This document shows, one piece after another, positions 1 through 12,945 of a stretch of DNA of 64,000 nucleotides. Each line of letters begins with the position of its first letter. The first letter of the stretch is position 1. The stretch comes from Prosopis cineraria. Taxonomy: Eukaryota > Streptophyta > Magnoliopsida > Fabales > Fabaceae. A model generated the notes under the pieces. The model was not told the DNA's origin. It made no database searches and saw only the letters and a list, made by a program, of their open reading frames with translations. The stretch spans positions 35,140,438 through 35,204,437 of the forward strand of contig NW_026555339.1 in assembly GCF_029017545.1 (NCBI RefSeq), written 5' to 3'. The position numbers and the translations under genes were made by a program.

Positions 1-960
1 GAAACCTTAAATGCCAAATCTCAAGCACTCACCCATAAAAGCCTAAACACTAAACAAAAATGAATTTTATAATTGTATTTAAACATATAATAATTTGATT
101 ACTCCTTCTTAGATGAGTCAATTTAAACCAAGCTGGGTAGGATCAAATTGGTGGTAAAGCTCTCCCAATAAGTATTTAATATAGATGCATGTTCAGGACT
201 CAAACTTGATACTACTAGTTAAACTACTACAATCCCATACTAGTTGGTACGTGCTCATTGGTTTGATTACTCCTTTTTAGATGAGTCAATTTGAATTTCA
301 AATAGATAAATTTAGTTCAAGGAAAATTTAAAAAAAAAAAACACATATACACACATGCACATGACTAGTAATTGTTGATTATATATATAATAATAATAAA
401 TTATCTCAAACCTAACTCTAAATTTAAATTTAGACCTGACTTTAGAACACAAAATCACAAGAAAGGTATCATCAAGTACAAAATTGCAAGAAATCCACCA
501 TTGGAATTTTTATTCTTATTTTTCAATATATATATATATATTTAAGACAGTGATATAATAAATTATTTATTTATTTTCTATAATTTTAGGGTCATAATTA
601 TCATGTAGTTCTAAGATATCAAATGTGATTTTACTAAAAAATTTTATAATATCTGCAAAATTAAATTAATTAGTAATCATGAATAATTAATAGGGAGAAT
701 GATATTTTAGTCCCAAGAAACTAATTTAATGGTAGTAAAGTTCCAAGAAATTGTATAATGATGATAAAGTCCCATGCTACTTTGATTTAAAATAAAAAGA
801 AAAAATTTCCCCTCCTTCAAACTTTAGTAAAGTAGCCAGACTTTGCATATTTTGTAATATCCTAAAATTTAATCCTCATATTATTAATGAATTGATCAAA
901 TTTAGTTAAGTAGGATTGGGTTAAGAACAAAGTCGAGCCACCTAGATATTAAAAAGTGAG
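1..960. other. AT-rich intergenic, no gene seen
   Basis: No open frame with protein-like character. A short direct repeat is visible: a stretch around 97-135 that includes GATGAGTCAATTT recurs around 258-297. An (AT)n run sits near 528-541. Nothing else can be supported here. Confidence 0.6.
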
Positions 961-2796
961 AAAAAAAAGGAGAATAACTCTATGCCACATGCCACAGCAT
1001 GTCGTAGTGTAATGTTTGCTATAACATTACCAAGGCAACACTCTAACACACTGTGGTGATAACCTGAATTAATTAAAATCTCAAATAAAAGTTATCAGAA
1101 CCCAAGAGTTTAAAAGTAAATATTTTAAAATATTGAAATCCTAAGAAAATCCTTTTTAAAAATTGTTTGAGTTCAAACTATAGTTTAAAACAAATCATAG
1201 GTGATAACAGAAGCATTGACAATACAAAACATCACTTAAAAGCATAGTTGGAGCATTCTTGAAAATTTCAAAATTTGCATTGTTTGCCACGACATAGGTC
1301 CTCTCTCACCATGGCAAATGGCACAGAGAGTCATGCTCTTATTGGGCAAATGCACAACTGCTATAGCACCCTAGACCAACTTTCAAAGCACGTCGTTTCA
1401 CCATTTAACATCCAATTTGAATGGTTTAAGTATTCACATGAAGCTTTTTGATTCCTCTTGCTATTGGCACTAGTCCCACACCCAAATTCTCAATCATTAA
1501 AAAGTTAGATACTTGAATCCAAATTAGGTAGATTTCACCCCACAGTACACTCAAGAGCCAATAGCCCCGGGACCAATCAACCAACTCAAATGAATCTCAC
1601 CTAACCTAATAGGCCAATAATATCATATAAATAATCGTTTATACACAAAATGATCACCAAACTCCCAATTTACAACAAACATAAAGGGTGGATAAAATTC
1701 AACAGAAAAGTCATTTTAACTATTCCAAGACATAATCATCATAAATATATCATTTGTACTGGCAGCTCAGCCATTCACTCTCATTTGATCACAATCTCAT
1801 CAATCTTAGGCCAAGATACACACCTATTTCACAATGTTTATACAACTGATAGCAAAACAATGAAATGCTCCTAAGTTGGTATAATATCATGACATATTCA
1901 TTATAAAGACCAAAATATGAAAAGGAAGAGCTATATAAATAAGGCTCTTCACTCTTTGATCATTCATTCCTTTCCTTTGCCTCTATCGAAGCCCTCACTT
2001 ATAAAATATAACCATGGGGTAATATAAACATCACAGTAAAAGAATAATTTACTACTATCAATTAACAAGAACAACTATAAGGGAGTAAAGCTAATATATA
2101 CAAAAACAAGCATTAAGCATAATCCACAAAATCTTTTCAATCATCATGATTCATTTTCACTTTAGCATGATCATTCTACCATTCAAACTATAGGCTCTTC
2201 GATCAAGTGCACATTCACAACAACTCGAGCTCACCTTCAATGGTAGGATCACTAGGCCAAAGGAGTCCTATCTCACTTCCAGACTATGGTTTTTCCCTAT
2301 TACACACGAATCGGGGTGTCGTTACTCTAACACCATATCACTTATGCTAAGGATGATTAATCTCCAATGCTGTATCCCACTTGAATACTAAGGAGATAGT
2401 CTCTAACATCGTACCTTACTAAGCACTAAGGAGATACATGCCATATGGACTTTCACTACTCCTTTCTACAGGTAAACTCCCACACCCTATTATAATCATG
2501 CTCACACATCTCATCTATAAAACATATTTGTATCCAATTAACATTTAAGTCATATAAGGGACTCCCACCCCTTAGGATTAAAGGCTTGATTTAACTCTCC
2601 AAGACCTTACTAAGTCAATGACTTTGATCTAAACCCAAGGAGAACACAAAATCCATCCCATTTTGCTCAAAACTCAAAAATTTTGCACATATAGAGAGAG
2701 GGAGACGTGTTGGAAGCTTACCTAAGGTGTAACAAGCTCAGTATGCCTCCAAGATGACATTAGGAGCAAGCCCTTAAAGCCTTCCTCAATTGCTAT
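960..2796 (-). repeat. Degenerate dispersed repeat, probably LTR-derived
   Basis: This non-coding stretch resembles, when reverse-complemented, parts of 6,600-7,900. The clearest match is the block with GGGAGTTTAC followed by GGAGTAG, near 2,450-2,500 on the minus strand and near 7,590-7,620 on the plus strand. Parts around 1,080-1,350 also resemble 8,050-8,350 in direct orientation, sharing GCCACAG/GTGGC-type motifs. I infer a decayed high-copy element, possibly LTR sequence, into which the Ogre-type LTR at 2,797 inserted. Family not identified. Confidence 0.35.
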
Positions 2797-5700
2797 TGTA
2801 AATATTGTATTTTGTCCAAGCATTTTTAAATTTAATAAAAGTAATAATAAGTTCAACCAAAAAATGAAATTTTAATAATATAGATAAAATAAAAAATATT
2901 TAATTAATAGGGTTTAACTTTATTTTAATCTAGATAATCTTTTGTTGGTTAGGATTTTATTTCTTCTAGTTCATTAAAACAACCAAAAAATTATAAAAAT
3001 ACAAAAACAAAATTTAATCCTTTTTAGGATTATATTTTCAAAAATAATAATAATAATAAAATAAAAAAGATAAATAAATTTAATTGGTCTACAGAATTAA
3101 TTTTGAAAATAGATGAAAACTCTTGCTTAAATATTGAAAAATCTCTCTCAAATTAACTCAACAATCCAAAAATTATGGGAATCAACCTTTGAACATTAAA
3201 TCATTTTATGTCCCTCTAAATTTGTTTGCTTCCATTAAAAATATAATATTCTAAAAATTTGATACATTTTTTTCTAACTTAATTTCTAAAATTTATACCT
3301 TAAGAAAAAGGAACCAAATGGCAGATTGAAATGCTGGGTACTTCAGCATTTCAGAAAAGACCAATGCACACCTATTCCAAATCGTGAAAGTGATGTAGAA
3401 CACACGCACCCACAGCCCAAAAGCACTTTTGGCCTGAGGTGCAGAAGCAAAGAGTAGAACAGAAATGCAGCACACATAAATACTTTTAGCCATTTCAGAG
3501 AGAAAAACTAGGCAAAAACTCAGAGAAAAGGAGTAGAATAAAGATGAAAAGAAGGCAGGAAAAAAGGGCTTCACTTGGCAATAGATTCACGTATGAAGAA
3601 GCAAAGAGTAGACAGAGCAAAAATGCAGACGCACGCACGAAGCTTTACCTCTGAAAAGGAAATGCATGCACAAAGAGAAGAGGCAGAAAGCAAAAGCCAG
3701 ACACGAAATGCAGAGGAAGGAAAGAAAAGCAAAAAAAGATAGAGCAAAAACACAGACGAACATAGCAAAGCAAAAAGAGGGAAGCATACAAGCATCTCTC
3801 ACACGCAAGCTTTATAAGGCTGTTCCCTATATCTGCTTTAAAGAGAGGACGAAGAAGAGAAAGTGGCGGGACTTCTATCTGAGCTTCGTCTTAAAGCTGT
3901 TGGTGAGGTTTTGAAGAGGTTTTCAACTAAACTTACAAATGGAAATGAAGAGGCAAATGATAATGAGGAAGTTCTGCTAAAACTTATTCATGTGGTATTT
4001 GTCTGTCATTGTGGGTATGCTGGAGTTGTTTTCATCGCTACAAGAAGTCGCCTGTGGAGTCAAGCTACTGTGTGGAGTCAATGCTTCCGTATCACACTAC
4101 CACTGCTTTTGCATTGCTCACTGCTATGCTCTCTGTATCTCATCGGTCTTGCTGTCGGACACCTGAAGGTATTTCTTCCTTCTCTTTATTGATTATCATG
4201 CGTGATATTTTAGTTATTTGTCTGGTTGGATGGAAGAGTTTTGTCCTTGTTATTATCATTTGCAATCATGGAGAAATCTAATACGGGAAGGACTTGTTCT
4301 TCTTGAGCCTTAAACAGGTTAAATTATATTAATTACATCTTTTGTTGTGAATAATAGTAGGAGCTTAACATCTTTTTGGGTCTACCATAAAATCATGATA
4401 TTTATATGATGTGGGAAATTCACAGGAGAAACTAAAGTTGAACAGGTCTATATTTGGCCAAGAGGCGAGGAGAGAACAATTTATATTAAAAAAACTTTAA
4501 TTTTCAAATTATTCTAAAAGAGTCAAAGATCAACTATTTAAACTACGAAGCAAAATGCTTGTAGTGGCAAGAAAAATAAAATGGTAAAGGTATTGAATTA
4601 AATATTGTGGTTGAATAGTTTTAGTGATTAGCAATTGTGTAAGCATGAAGGAAGATAACAAGAGATAAAGGATTGCATTTGGAAATAATGTTGCTTTTCA
4701 AAGACACTCCAAATCATTGATTAAATCCAAAATATATGATGATGATGATAATAATCTCATACTGTGTGGGGTTTTAATAATAATGATAAGAGAGGATATA
4801 TTTGTGTTTTATTTGCTACATGAGGTTTTAAGAATTTCCACAGGTATTTAGAATGATCTCATACAGTTAAATCAATAAGATTTTACAAGTGTGAGGATCA
4901 ATTTTATGCACAATAAGTATGGGTTCCAATGGTCCATCATTAAAATTAACCCTCTTTTTATAATTTAAATCAATAAAATATTTAAATCTCATATGAGATT
5001 TCAAGAATCTTCATAAAGAATTAAATTAAGTGCATTATTGTGTGAGATAATAAATCCTTGTAGATATCACGATTCTCAATTTATATAGTAAATAAATAAA
5101 TAATTTTTGTAAATAAAATAATAAACATTTTTTAAAAAAATTAAATTAAAAAATTAATTAATTAATTAAATTAATATATTTTCATAATAACCATTAAATC
5201 TTGTGGTCACATGAGATTTTTGAATCTCCATATACCTTTAAAATAATCGTATTATCACGTGAGTTAATAAAGCTCCGCAAGTACAATGATTATGATTTCA
5301 CATAAAACAATATACATTATGTATACATACAAAATAAATCAATTAAATTAAAAATATAATTAAATGAATATTATTTAATACTTTTATTGTATGAGACTTT
5401 GAATCTCTATAGATATTTAGAATAATTATATTATCATATAAGTCAATAAGGCTTTGCAGGTATAATGATCAACATGTATATACATGCTTAAAAATTATTA
5501 TTATTAATACTTAAAAATATAAGTAAAATAAAATAAATTATTAGACTCTTGTTGTGCAAGATTTTGAAATCTTCACAGATATTTAGAGTAATTGTATTAT
5601 CGTATGAGCCAATAAGGCATTATAGGTATAACAATTAAATTTCCAATAATAAAATGTAAAAAATAATTTTATGCCATTTTCTTTTCTTTATTTTAAAATT

Positions 5701-6197
5701 TCAAAAGTTGAGAAAATAATTGATACTCATTGCAATTTAAGACATACATATCAAAATTTTAAAAAATTATTTTATTTGCAAAATAGTGAATTATTTTAAT
5801 TAATTTCTCTTCAAAAATATTTTCACCAACAAACTTTTAATCCCAAATTATGTGGATTTTGATCTCTATCACAGGATACGTAGACCTTAGAGTCTGATTT
5901 TGAGTCAATTCCTCCGTCGTAAATAAATAAATATTTTTCCTTTTATTATTATCATTTTTTTAAAACATGTGAATAAGAAAGAGATAATTAAAAAAATTTT
6001 AAAACCATATTAATTTAACACAATTAATTTTAGATAATCATTCTGACGAACGGGCGTTGTAGGGTGCCTAATACCTTTTCACACTCAATCAACTCCCGAA
6101 CCTGTTTTTGATTTCGCAAAACCTCCACTCTCGTGCACCCTCTGCATTACATTTTCTGGCGACAGCTGCTCTCAAAATCAAACGCATTTTGCATTTG
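2797..6197 (+). mobile_element. Ogre-type LTR without internal region, + orientation
   Basis: The segment is a diverged, reverse-oriented relative of the LTR at 39,635-43,107. Shared landmarks in order are: the start TGTAAATATTGTATTTTGTC against TGTGAACACCGTATTTTGTC; a block around AATCCTTTTTAGGATTATAT; the purine-rich stretch at about 3,400-3,800; five AGATT...AATCT modules at 4,820-5,600; and the end block with GGGTGCCTAATACC and CAACTCCCGAACCTG at 6,061-6,105. Length (about 3.4 kb) matches the other LTR. No polypurine tract lies before it and no PBS or leader after it, so it is a solo or orphan LTR. The right edge is degenerate and I could not find a target-site duplication. A TTTATAAGG TATA-like box sits at 3,811. 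Confidence 0.75.
3863..4190 (+). pseudogene. Captured gene fragment inside the LTR, NFD6-like
   Basis: Between the purine-rich part and the module array, this LTR has sequence that I cannot align with the 39.6-kb LTR. One frame at about 4,020-4,174 reads SPVESSYCVESMLPYHTTT, then leucine-rich sequence, and ends TPEG at a GT (GAAG|GTATTT) that looks like a splice donor. From memory this resembles the conserved core of small organelle-targeted plant proteins of the NUCLEAR FUSION DEFECTIVE 6 type. An upstream frame (3,863-3,990, LLSELRLKAVGEVLKRFS...) has protein-like composition but I do not recognise it, and it is in a different frame. I infer transduplicated exon scraps, not a gene. Identity needs a protein search. 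Confidence 0.45.
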
Positions 6198-9100
6198 ATT
6201 TATGCATGAAACTGGCCATGCACTACAACACATTGAGTATGCCTTGCAGCACATGGCACAAAAAAATGCCACATTTCATTTAGTCATCCTTTCATGCTTG
6301 GTTGACCAGCAGACCCTCCTAGCTCAATTTCAAGGCTATTTAAAGGTCAAACACTCTATTAGTACCCCAAAAACACCATTAGTTCACAAATCACATCTTT
6401 TAACCAATTTGCCCTTCTAAAACACTTAAAGTCCCAAGTTGAAAACTTAGGATGTTACGCGTGGCACACGAGACACCAAAATGTGAAGTCCACCTCTCTG
6501 TACCAATATGCCACAATGCGTGCTACAAGCATCACAGTGCATGGTATGCTTTTTGCAAAAATAAGTCATAAAGTAGAGGAAAAATCAGAGCAAAAAGAAA
6601 AGGGAGCATGAGAAGAACAAGGAGTTTTGCTAGGGTTTTCTTGTAGAGGTAGATTGGAGTGTTTTGAAGCCACTAAACCCCAAGGGTAAGCCTTCTAACT
6701 TCTTCTTCTTCCTTCCCAACCTATTTTCTTAAGCTTTTGGTTAGGATTAGATAGTATAAGATCATTTTTGGTCCATATAGATTATGCGTCCGAACCCATT
6801 AACTCAAATGAAGTTATTGGGAGTTGTTTTGAGAATTTAAACCTAAAAATTATGGATTTAGATATTAATGGTGGTTGGGAGCCATTAATGTCAAATAATA
6901 GACATTAAATTCAAAATTATGAAGGTTGTTGAGACATTAATGACCCTAAAGACAATTAATCAAGCTAATGGGAGCTAAAGAGAGTTAATATACCTAATGG
7001 GTAAGCTTAAATGTGAGAAACAAAAGCTTTGGGTATTTTAGAGATAGGAGTAAAAATGGATATATTGTTTATATAGTAATGTGAATGATTGTGAGTTTGA
7101 TTAGTTATAAATTAATCACCCTACACACAATATTGGGCTTGAAAAGCAAACTTGGAAGCATATGTTGAGGGAAAAACTTTTGATCTCTCAAAAGTTTGAG
7201 ATAATTGGGGGAAACCTATTTTAGATAGTTATTTGTTAATTGAGTTTTAATGTAAAAATAGGCTTATTTACATGTATGATTGAATTTGTAAATGTGAAAG
7301 CATGCTATAAACCATATATTAGTGTATTAATCTTGATGTTATATAAATGAGGAGTTGAATTCAAAATGAATTTTCAAACTATGAATTTGTATTGAAATGA
7401 GAAGTTTGTAATATGTGATATGATGATCGTGTGTTAGTAAGAAAGTGGAGATTGTGTATATTGAGTTAATGTTGTTATGCTCACATGTGATAATTGACAA
7501 AATGATTTGAAAACAATGAGTTTGATATTGTGAATCACAAACATATGGAAAATATGTATGTGAGCATGAGATATTGCATGATCATTTGGGGGAGTTTACT
7601 TAAAGAGAGGAGTAGAAAATCCGTATAGTATTTATGGTCACCTTCTAGTGCACGAAGACTAAGTCTCATCCCATTGTTTGCTAAAAGACTTTCCCATAGT
7701 TTCTTAAAGGACTAGACTCTAGCTATCTTCACTTGTTTATCAAGAAGATTAGCTTAGGGTATACGATACCTTAGAAATTTAAGAGTGGGAGAAGCCATGG
7801 TATGAGAGTGAGTACTGTAATCTTTGGCTAGATCATACCTCACAATTAGTAAGCTTGGATAGCCCAGTCATATGGATGAAGTATTATAGCCCACTATTTT
7901 AGTCAGAGGAAATAAGGAGGTTTTGAGGAGGAATCAATCATGCATGTGTGTTTATTCGACATGTCACATAGTTGATAAGTTTGTGGCAAGTCATGATAGT
8001 AGATATGCCATTGTCACATTTGTAAGGTCTCCCTTACTAAACCACAAGTAATTCCATATCAAGGTAATTATGAGACTAACCCAAGTAAATTATCAAGTTT
8101 GTAAAATTTCATAAGTGAGAACAATTCTCAAACCATTTACAATAGAATCCTAAATTCAACATTTTTAATCTCTATCAAACACTTAATATGTTCAAATCAG
8201 AGTTTTAAAACAATGCTAAAGCTTGGAAATCAATTAAGACCTAAAATATTGAGTTTCAAAACTTAAAACTGTGTTTGTGCAGAAAAACATGTTGTGCACC
8301 TCGGCTAAGGGACAATGCGTCATAGCTCACTCGCCTCTATGCCATGCGCTGTGGCGCATTCTGTGAAATTTGACAGCAAACAGTTACTGTCATTTGATAG
8401 CAGTGGGAGCGAACTTCTAATGCATTCTAAATATTTGTCTGACATTCGATTGAGGTGATTTTGGTATAAGAGTGAGTACTATGATCTTTGGCTACATAGA
8501 GCTTTCTCCTAGCTCTAGCTATCAAAATCATTTTCTACAAAGAGTTGGATACAAAAACCCATTTTACACTTTTTCACATAAAACTCACAAACATGGTGTC
8601 CTAACTCAACTACAAGTGTCAAAAGCTTACATTGACCATTCGACCACACTCAGTGGACTATCGAGGAGTCATGCAACATACTAGACTTAGTCAAAAACAC
8701 GTATAATGTAAAATCACCACTCAACCCCAAATTTCACAAAACACAAGGGGGAGAAAAACTTTACACAAAACAACCAATTTCATTCCAAATCATTCAAAGT
8801 ATATAAGTTCCTACTTGCATAAGTATTTTGACCCTATCTCAGAGTTTACAACCAAAACTCACTAACCCAAGATATAAAATACACAAGTTGTACACTTTAG
8901 TAATGCAATTAGTACAAAATTAACCATGTGAAATCTAGTTGGCAATTTAATCAACATTAATACACAACAAGAAACAAAATGTGGCATATAGGAGGATTAC
9001 TTTACAAATCCTATGACTCAGCACGTTTTTCCCTAATCAGGCTCAAATGAGCTAGGCCTTGAAATATTGAGAATTGAGGAGTGAGTACAACCACTTAGTA

Positions 9101-9430
9101 ACCAAGCTTCACCAAATTTATACTGTTGCACGTCAATTAAAAACATATGCAGACGGGCAAACACACAATTACAACATATATGATGAACTTGGCCACAGTT
9201 CACAATACTAGCAACTATGTGACCAGGCCCAAAGACAGATATATCCATAATAAATGAAAATGCACAATACGGAGTTGCAATAATACTAACCATGTGTCCC
9301 TAACATATATCATCAATTTTCACCTACTTGCTTACTGCTCTTGCTCCTGTTCTCTTTGTGTGTGTACACCTCTTTATCTCTCTTGTGTGTTCCTTTTATT
9401 TGCATCAAGAATGATTTGAGTAAGGGATAG
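6198..9430 (+). repeat. Degenerate dispersed repeats, no gene
   Basis: Non-coding. The part at about 6,600-7,900 is similar to the reverse complement of about 2,000-2,750. The part at 8,050-9,070 resembles 1,000-1,500 and 2,690-2,790 in direct orientation. GC-richer patches with alternating GCCAC/GTGGC words (6,460-6,560 and 8,290-8,360) are typical of plant LTR sequence. The short frames here (up to 86 codons) have no recognisable domain. Family unknown. Confidence 0.35.
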
Positions 9431-9436
9431 GTTTAG

Positions 9437-11102
9437 TGTACTTGGATTAAAAAAAATTGCAAATAAAGTTAGGATTCAATTGAGGTTAGCAAATTGAGAT
9501 TAGAGAAAATGTCAGTTAATATAATATGATTTATGTTTGGATATCTTTTTTTTTCAAAATTTAATTAGATAAACTAAAATTTGTTTGGATGATTTGATTG
9601 AAAAGTTAGTTGAGATTTTTAGTGACAAAAATAAATATAAATTTTTGTGTTTGTATTTTTTGATTAATTAATAAGTTAAAAATAATAAAATTAAATTTAT
9701 AATTAATAAGTAAAAAATCTTAAATATTCAATTATGAAAAGATAAAATAAATTTATAAATTAAAAATTATTCAATTGATATGATGTACAAATTGATCTCT
9801 AATTATATCATGAACAATCTTTTACATATCTAAATATGGGCATTTTTCATATGATTGCAAACTTATTCTTCCATACTCAAAATGCAATGACCTATAATTT
9901 ATTTAAAATTAAAAAATTGATGATGAAGCATTTTAATGATATTATATGTGTGTGTGTGTTTTGATACATATTTACCAAGAAGGAGAGTTGCTCTAGTAGA
10001 GTTTAAGCTAACTTATCATTATCATTATTATCATCATCAGTCAGGTCTTGTATTCAAGTCCTGTTTTATTTTATTTTATTTTTTCAATCTCATGAAATTT
10101 CAATTGCGCCCCTACCTTAATTAGATTTTTTCCCCTTCTTTCTTCTCTTCTTTCCTTTTCCATCATAAAAAGGCTAGAGACAAAAAGTGAAGAAGCAAAG
10201 AACCCTCTACCATCTTTGTCATTTTTTCTCCTTCCTTCTCTGTTCTCAATTAGTCGCTGACATGAGAGGGAGTTGTCGTGAGTTTGCTGTTCGAGCTCTT
10301 TCCTTCTTCGATTGAAAACATCAGCATCAACTGTAGTTCTTCAGTCCATGTGGTTGTGTGTGTGTTCGTATCTTTTCTAGTCATCTTCTCCCTTGTCCAT
10401 TGCTATGGGTTCATGTGTCATAGGTGCATCTAGACTTCTTCTCCCTCTATTCTAGCTGTGCATTGTTGGAGTACGGTAGGTTGTTTATGGTATTTGGCAA
10501 CTTGGGTCATAAGTTCTTTTCTTCCCTATTTCATCAACTTCTTCCTTTTCCTTCCTTTTTTTGTTGTTGCTGATTAAGGTGAAAAGCATTAAACTCTTCT
10601 TCTTATATCTAAAAGACTACCACTATAGCTGAGGAAGCACATATCTCATCAAAGGAGGTGGAGATCATCAAAGCAAGGACACTCTCGATGAAGGGGAAAG
10701 GACGACAACACTATGAATCAATGCAAGCGCCATGCTCGATGGAGATTAGGTCTCGAAGGTTGTGATCTCTCATCATATCCGATGGACTTGGGAGAGTAAA
10801 GGGCGAGCCAAAGCAACCATGGACGATGGCAATGAATAAGAGGACCATGGGCTCAAATAGATAGGAAATGATGAAGAGAGAGAATAAAAATTTAAAAAGC
10901 ATTTAATGCTCCCAGTGTTCATTTATCTGGATGCCCAACATTGATGAAAAAGCTTAGTGCATGAGCTTCATTAAAAATGCTAGTTTAAACCCTAACTATG
11001 GTTGAAAATTTTTGTTATCCAAACATGATGAATTGGACTTTTGACATCCCAACCTAAGTTGGGGCCATCCCAACCTAGGTTAGAATTCAATCCAAATGTA
11101 CA
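9437..11102. mobile_element. Non-coding element with about 100-bp terminal inverted repeats
   Basis: The left end TGTACTTGGATT and the reverse complement of the right end TGTACATTTGGATT begin matching arms of roughly 100 bp. The arms include GTTAGGATTCAATTGAGGTT against GAATTCTAACCTAGGTT and finish with ATGTTTGGATA near 9,530 and near 11,020 (reverse complement). The interior has no transposase. It carries a C/T-rich stretch (10,130-10,570) and a TG microsatellite (9,945-9,960). I infer a non-autonomous DNA transposon. Superfamily and target-site duplication are not clear. Confidence 0.5.
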
Positions 11103-11124
11103 CATCATTTTAATCACCCTATTT

Positions 11125-11674
11125 TATTATATTTTTTTAAAAAATCTATTTTTTTAATTGAGAGAAAACCTCTTATTTTTTAATAGTTAAGGGGAAATAA
11201 TAAGATTCAAGGAAATTTAAAAAGACTTAGTTCTCAAAAAGTTGATTCCCATTATCTTTGAGTTGTTAAGATGATTTGGGAGAGAGATTTTAAAAGATTT
11301 AAGCAAGATTTTCTCATCATTTTTTGAAATTGATTCTAAAGAGAGATTAAATTTATTTATCTGCTTTATTTATTTTTTTGAAAAATAATCCTTTAAAAGA
11401 ATTAAATTTTATTTTTATATTTGTTATTATTATTTTTTAAAATATAATTCTTAAAAAAGAATTAATATTTATTTTTATTTTTATATTTTTTGAAAATTAA
11501 CTCTTAAAAAAAGTATTAAATTTTGATTTTATATTTTTACTTTTTTTTGACTTTTTTTTGTATCAAAAGATAAAAACAAAGATATTTAAAAATAAAGGCT
11601 GTTAAAAGACCAATCAACTATTTTGTACGCTTATTTATTTTTGTTAAATGTACTGACAAAATACGCTATTTACA
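11125..11674 (-). mobile_element. Third Ogre-type LTR fragment
   Basis: This piece matches the U3 end of the LTR at 39,635-43,107 in the same orientation. Shared features are TTGATTCCCA followed by ATCTTTGA, AAGCAAGATTTT, ATAATCCT/ATAATTCTT blocks in a T-rich tract, and the terminal GACAAAATACG...TTTACA against GACAAAATACGG...TTCACA. It stops abruptly at about 11,125, next to the inverted-repeat element at 9,437-11,102, so it is truncated or interrupted. Confidence 0.55.
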
Positions 11675-11699
11675 AATGTGTTCAGGTGTTCATTTTCCT

Positions 11700-12945
11700 T
11701 GTGTGATATAATTTGAAAGTAAAAAATATTTTTTTAAGGAGTAAAAAACCCTTCTATTAGTTGATCATAATTTTGTCATTTTCTACTGATGTGGCATACA
11801 TATGAGGCCAATGCACAGTGATAAATAAAACTCTGACCATATTCTTTGATGTTAACTTATTTCTAAACTCTTTTTTTGAAAGCATTGAGCACCTTGAAGT
11901 TTTTTTCTAAGAATGTTAAACACCTTAAAGTCTTGTTAAAATAAAATTTAATGATAAATATTGTTAGAGTATTAAGTATTTTGATGCTTAATAATTTAAA
12001 TATTACTATTTATAAATATTTATTCAAATTTATAAATTATTTTTTAAATATTAATAGCTTAAACTAGTTTTTCATAAATTTATAGATGACTTGTAATACT
12101 TTTATATATCAATCATATTTTTAATATTGATTGAGTTTTTTAAATTTTTTAGGTCATTCTTTGTAATTTTTTTGATCAGCTAAACATCTTCCAAAATATT
12201 ACATCACCTAATGTAATATTTTAATATTTTTAAAATTTTATAATTTTGTATTGCAAACGAAGAGAACAAACCTCAAAATTAATGGAGGGATTTTTTTCTT
12301 CTTATCCCTCCATTATTTTCTTAATAAGTAACTTTTTTGCAATACATTAATAGAATAAGAGCTATCTTTAAAAAATATTTTTGTTGGCATATTGCTAGTC
12401 TTGATTTGTCATATTTTTTATTTTACCCCTAACACTATAACATATAGAGAGTATTAAATTTGGGTAATGTAATATTTTGAAGGAGAATTATTAGTTGACT
12501 AAAAAAATTATAGAAAATGACCTACAAATTTAAGAAGCTTTAAGAATATTAAAAATATAGATAAGTTCTGACATATATAAAAGTCATAACAATTTGGGCA
12601 CTATCTCGAGGAAATGTTTGGAGATTAATATATAAAAAATAAGAAGTCATCTATAAATTTATGAAGAAGCTAGTATGAATTGTTAATATTTAAAAATAAT
12701 TTATAAATTTTGAATAAATATTATAAATAATAATATTTAAATTATTAAATATTAAAATATTTAATATTTTAATAATATTTTTTAAATATTTAAAAGGTGC
12801 TCAACATTCTTGAAAAAGAGTTTGGAATTAAATTAGTGCCAAATGACATAGTTAGAGTCTTACCAAAGGTAAAATTATCTCATTTATTAGTATAAGGTGC
12901 CCAGTACTCCTCAAAAAATGTTCAAGAATAAAAATATACCTTAAC
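11700..12945. repeat. About 1.2-kb foldback inverted repeat
   Basis: The two halves are imperfect reverse complements around position 12,298. The centre is AATGGAGGGAT (12,281) against ATCCCTCCATT (12,304). Further out, TGTATTGCA pairs with TGCAATACA, AAACTCTTTTT...GAGCACCTT (about 11,865-11,895) pairs with AAGGTGCTCAACATT...AAAGAGTTT (about 12,795-12,825), and AAGGAGTA (11,736) pairs with GTACTCCT (about 12,902). The DNA is extremely AT-rich and has no coding frame. It is a foldback/MITE-like transposon or a long-hairpin locus. Confidence 0.65.
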
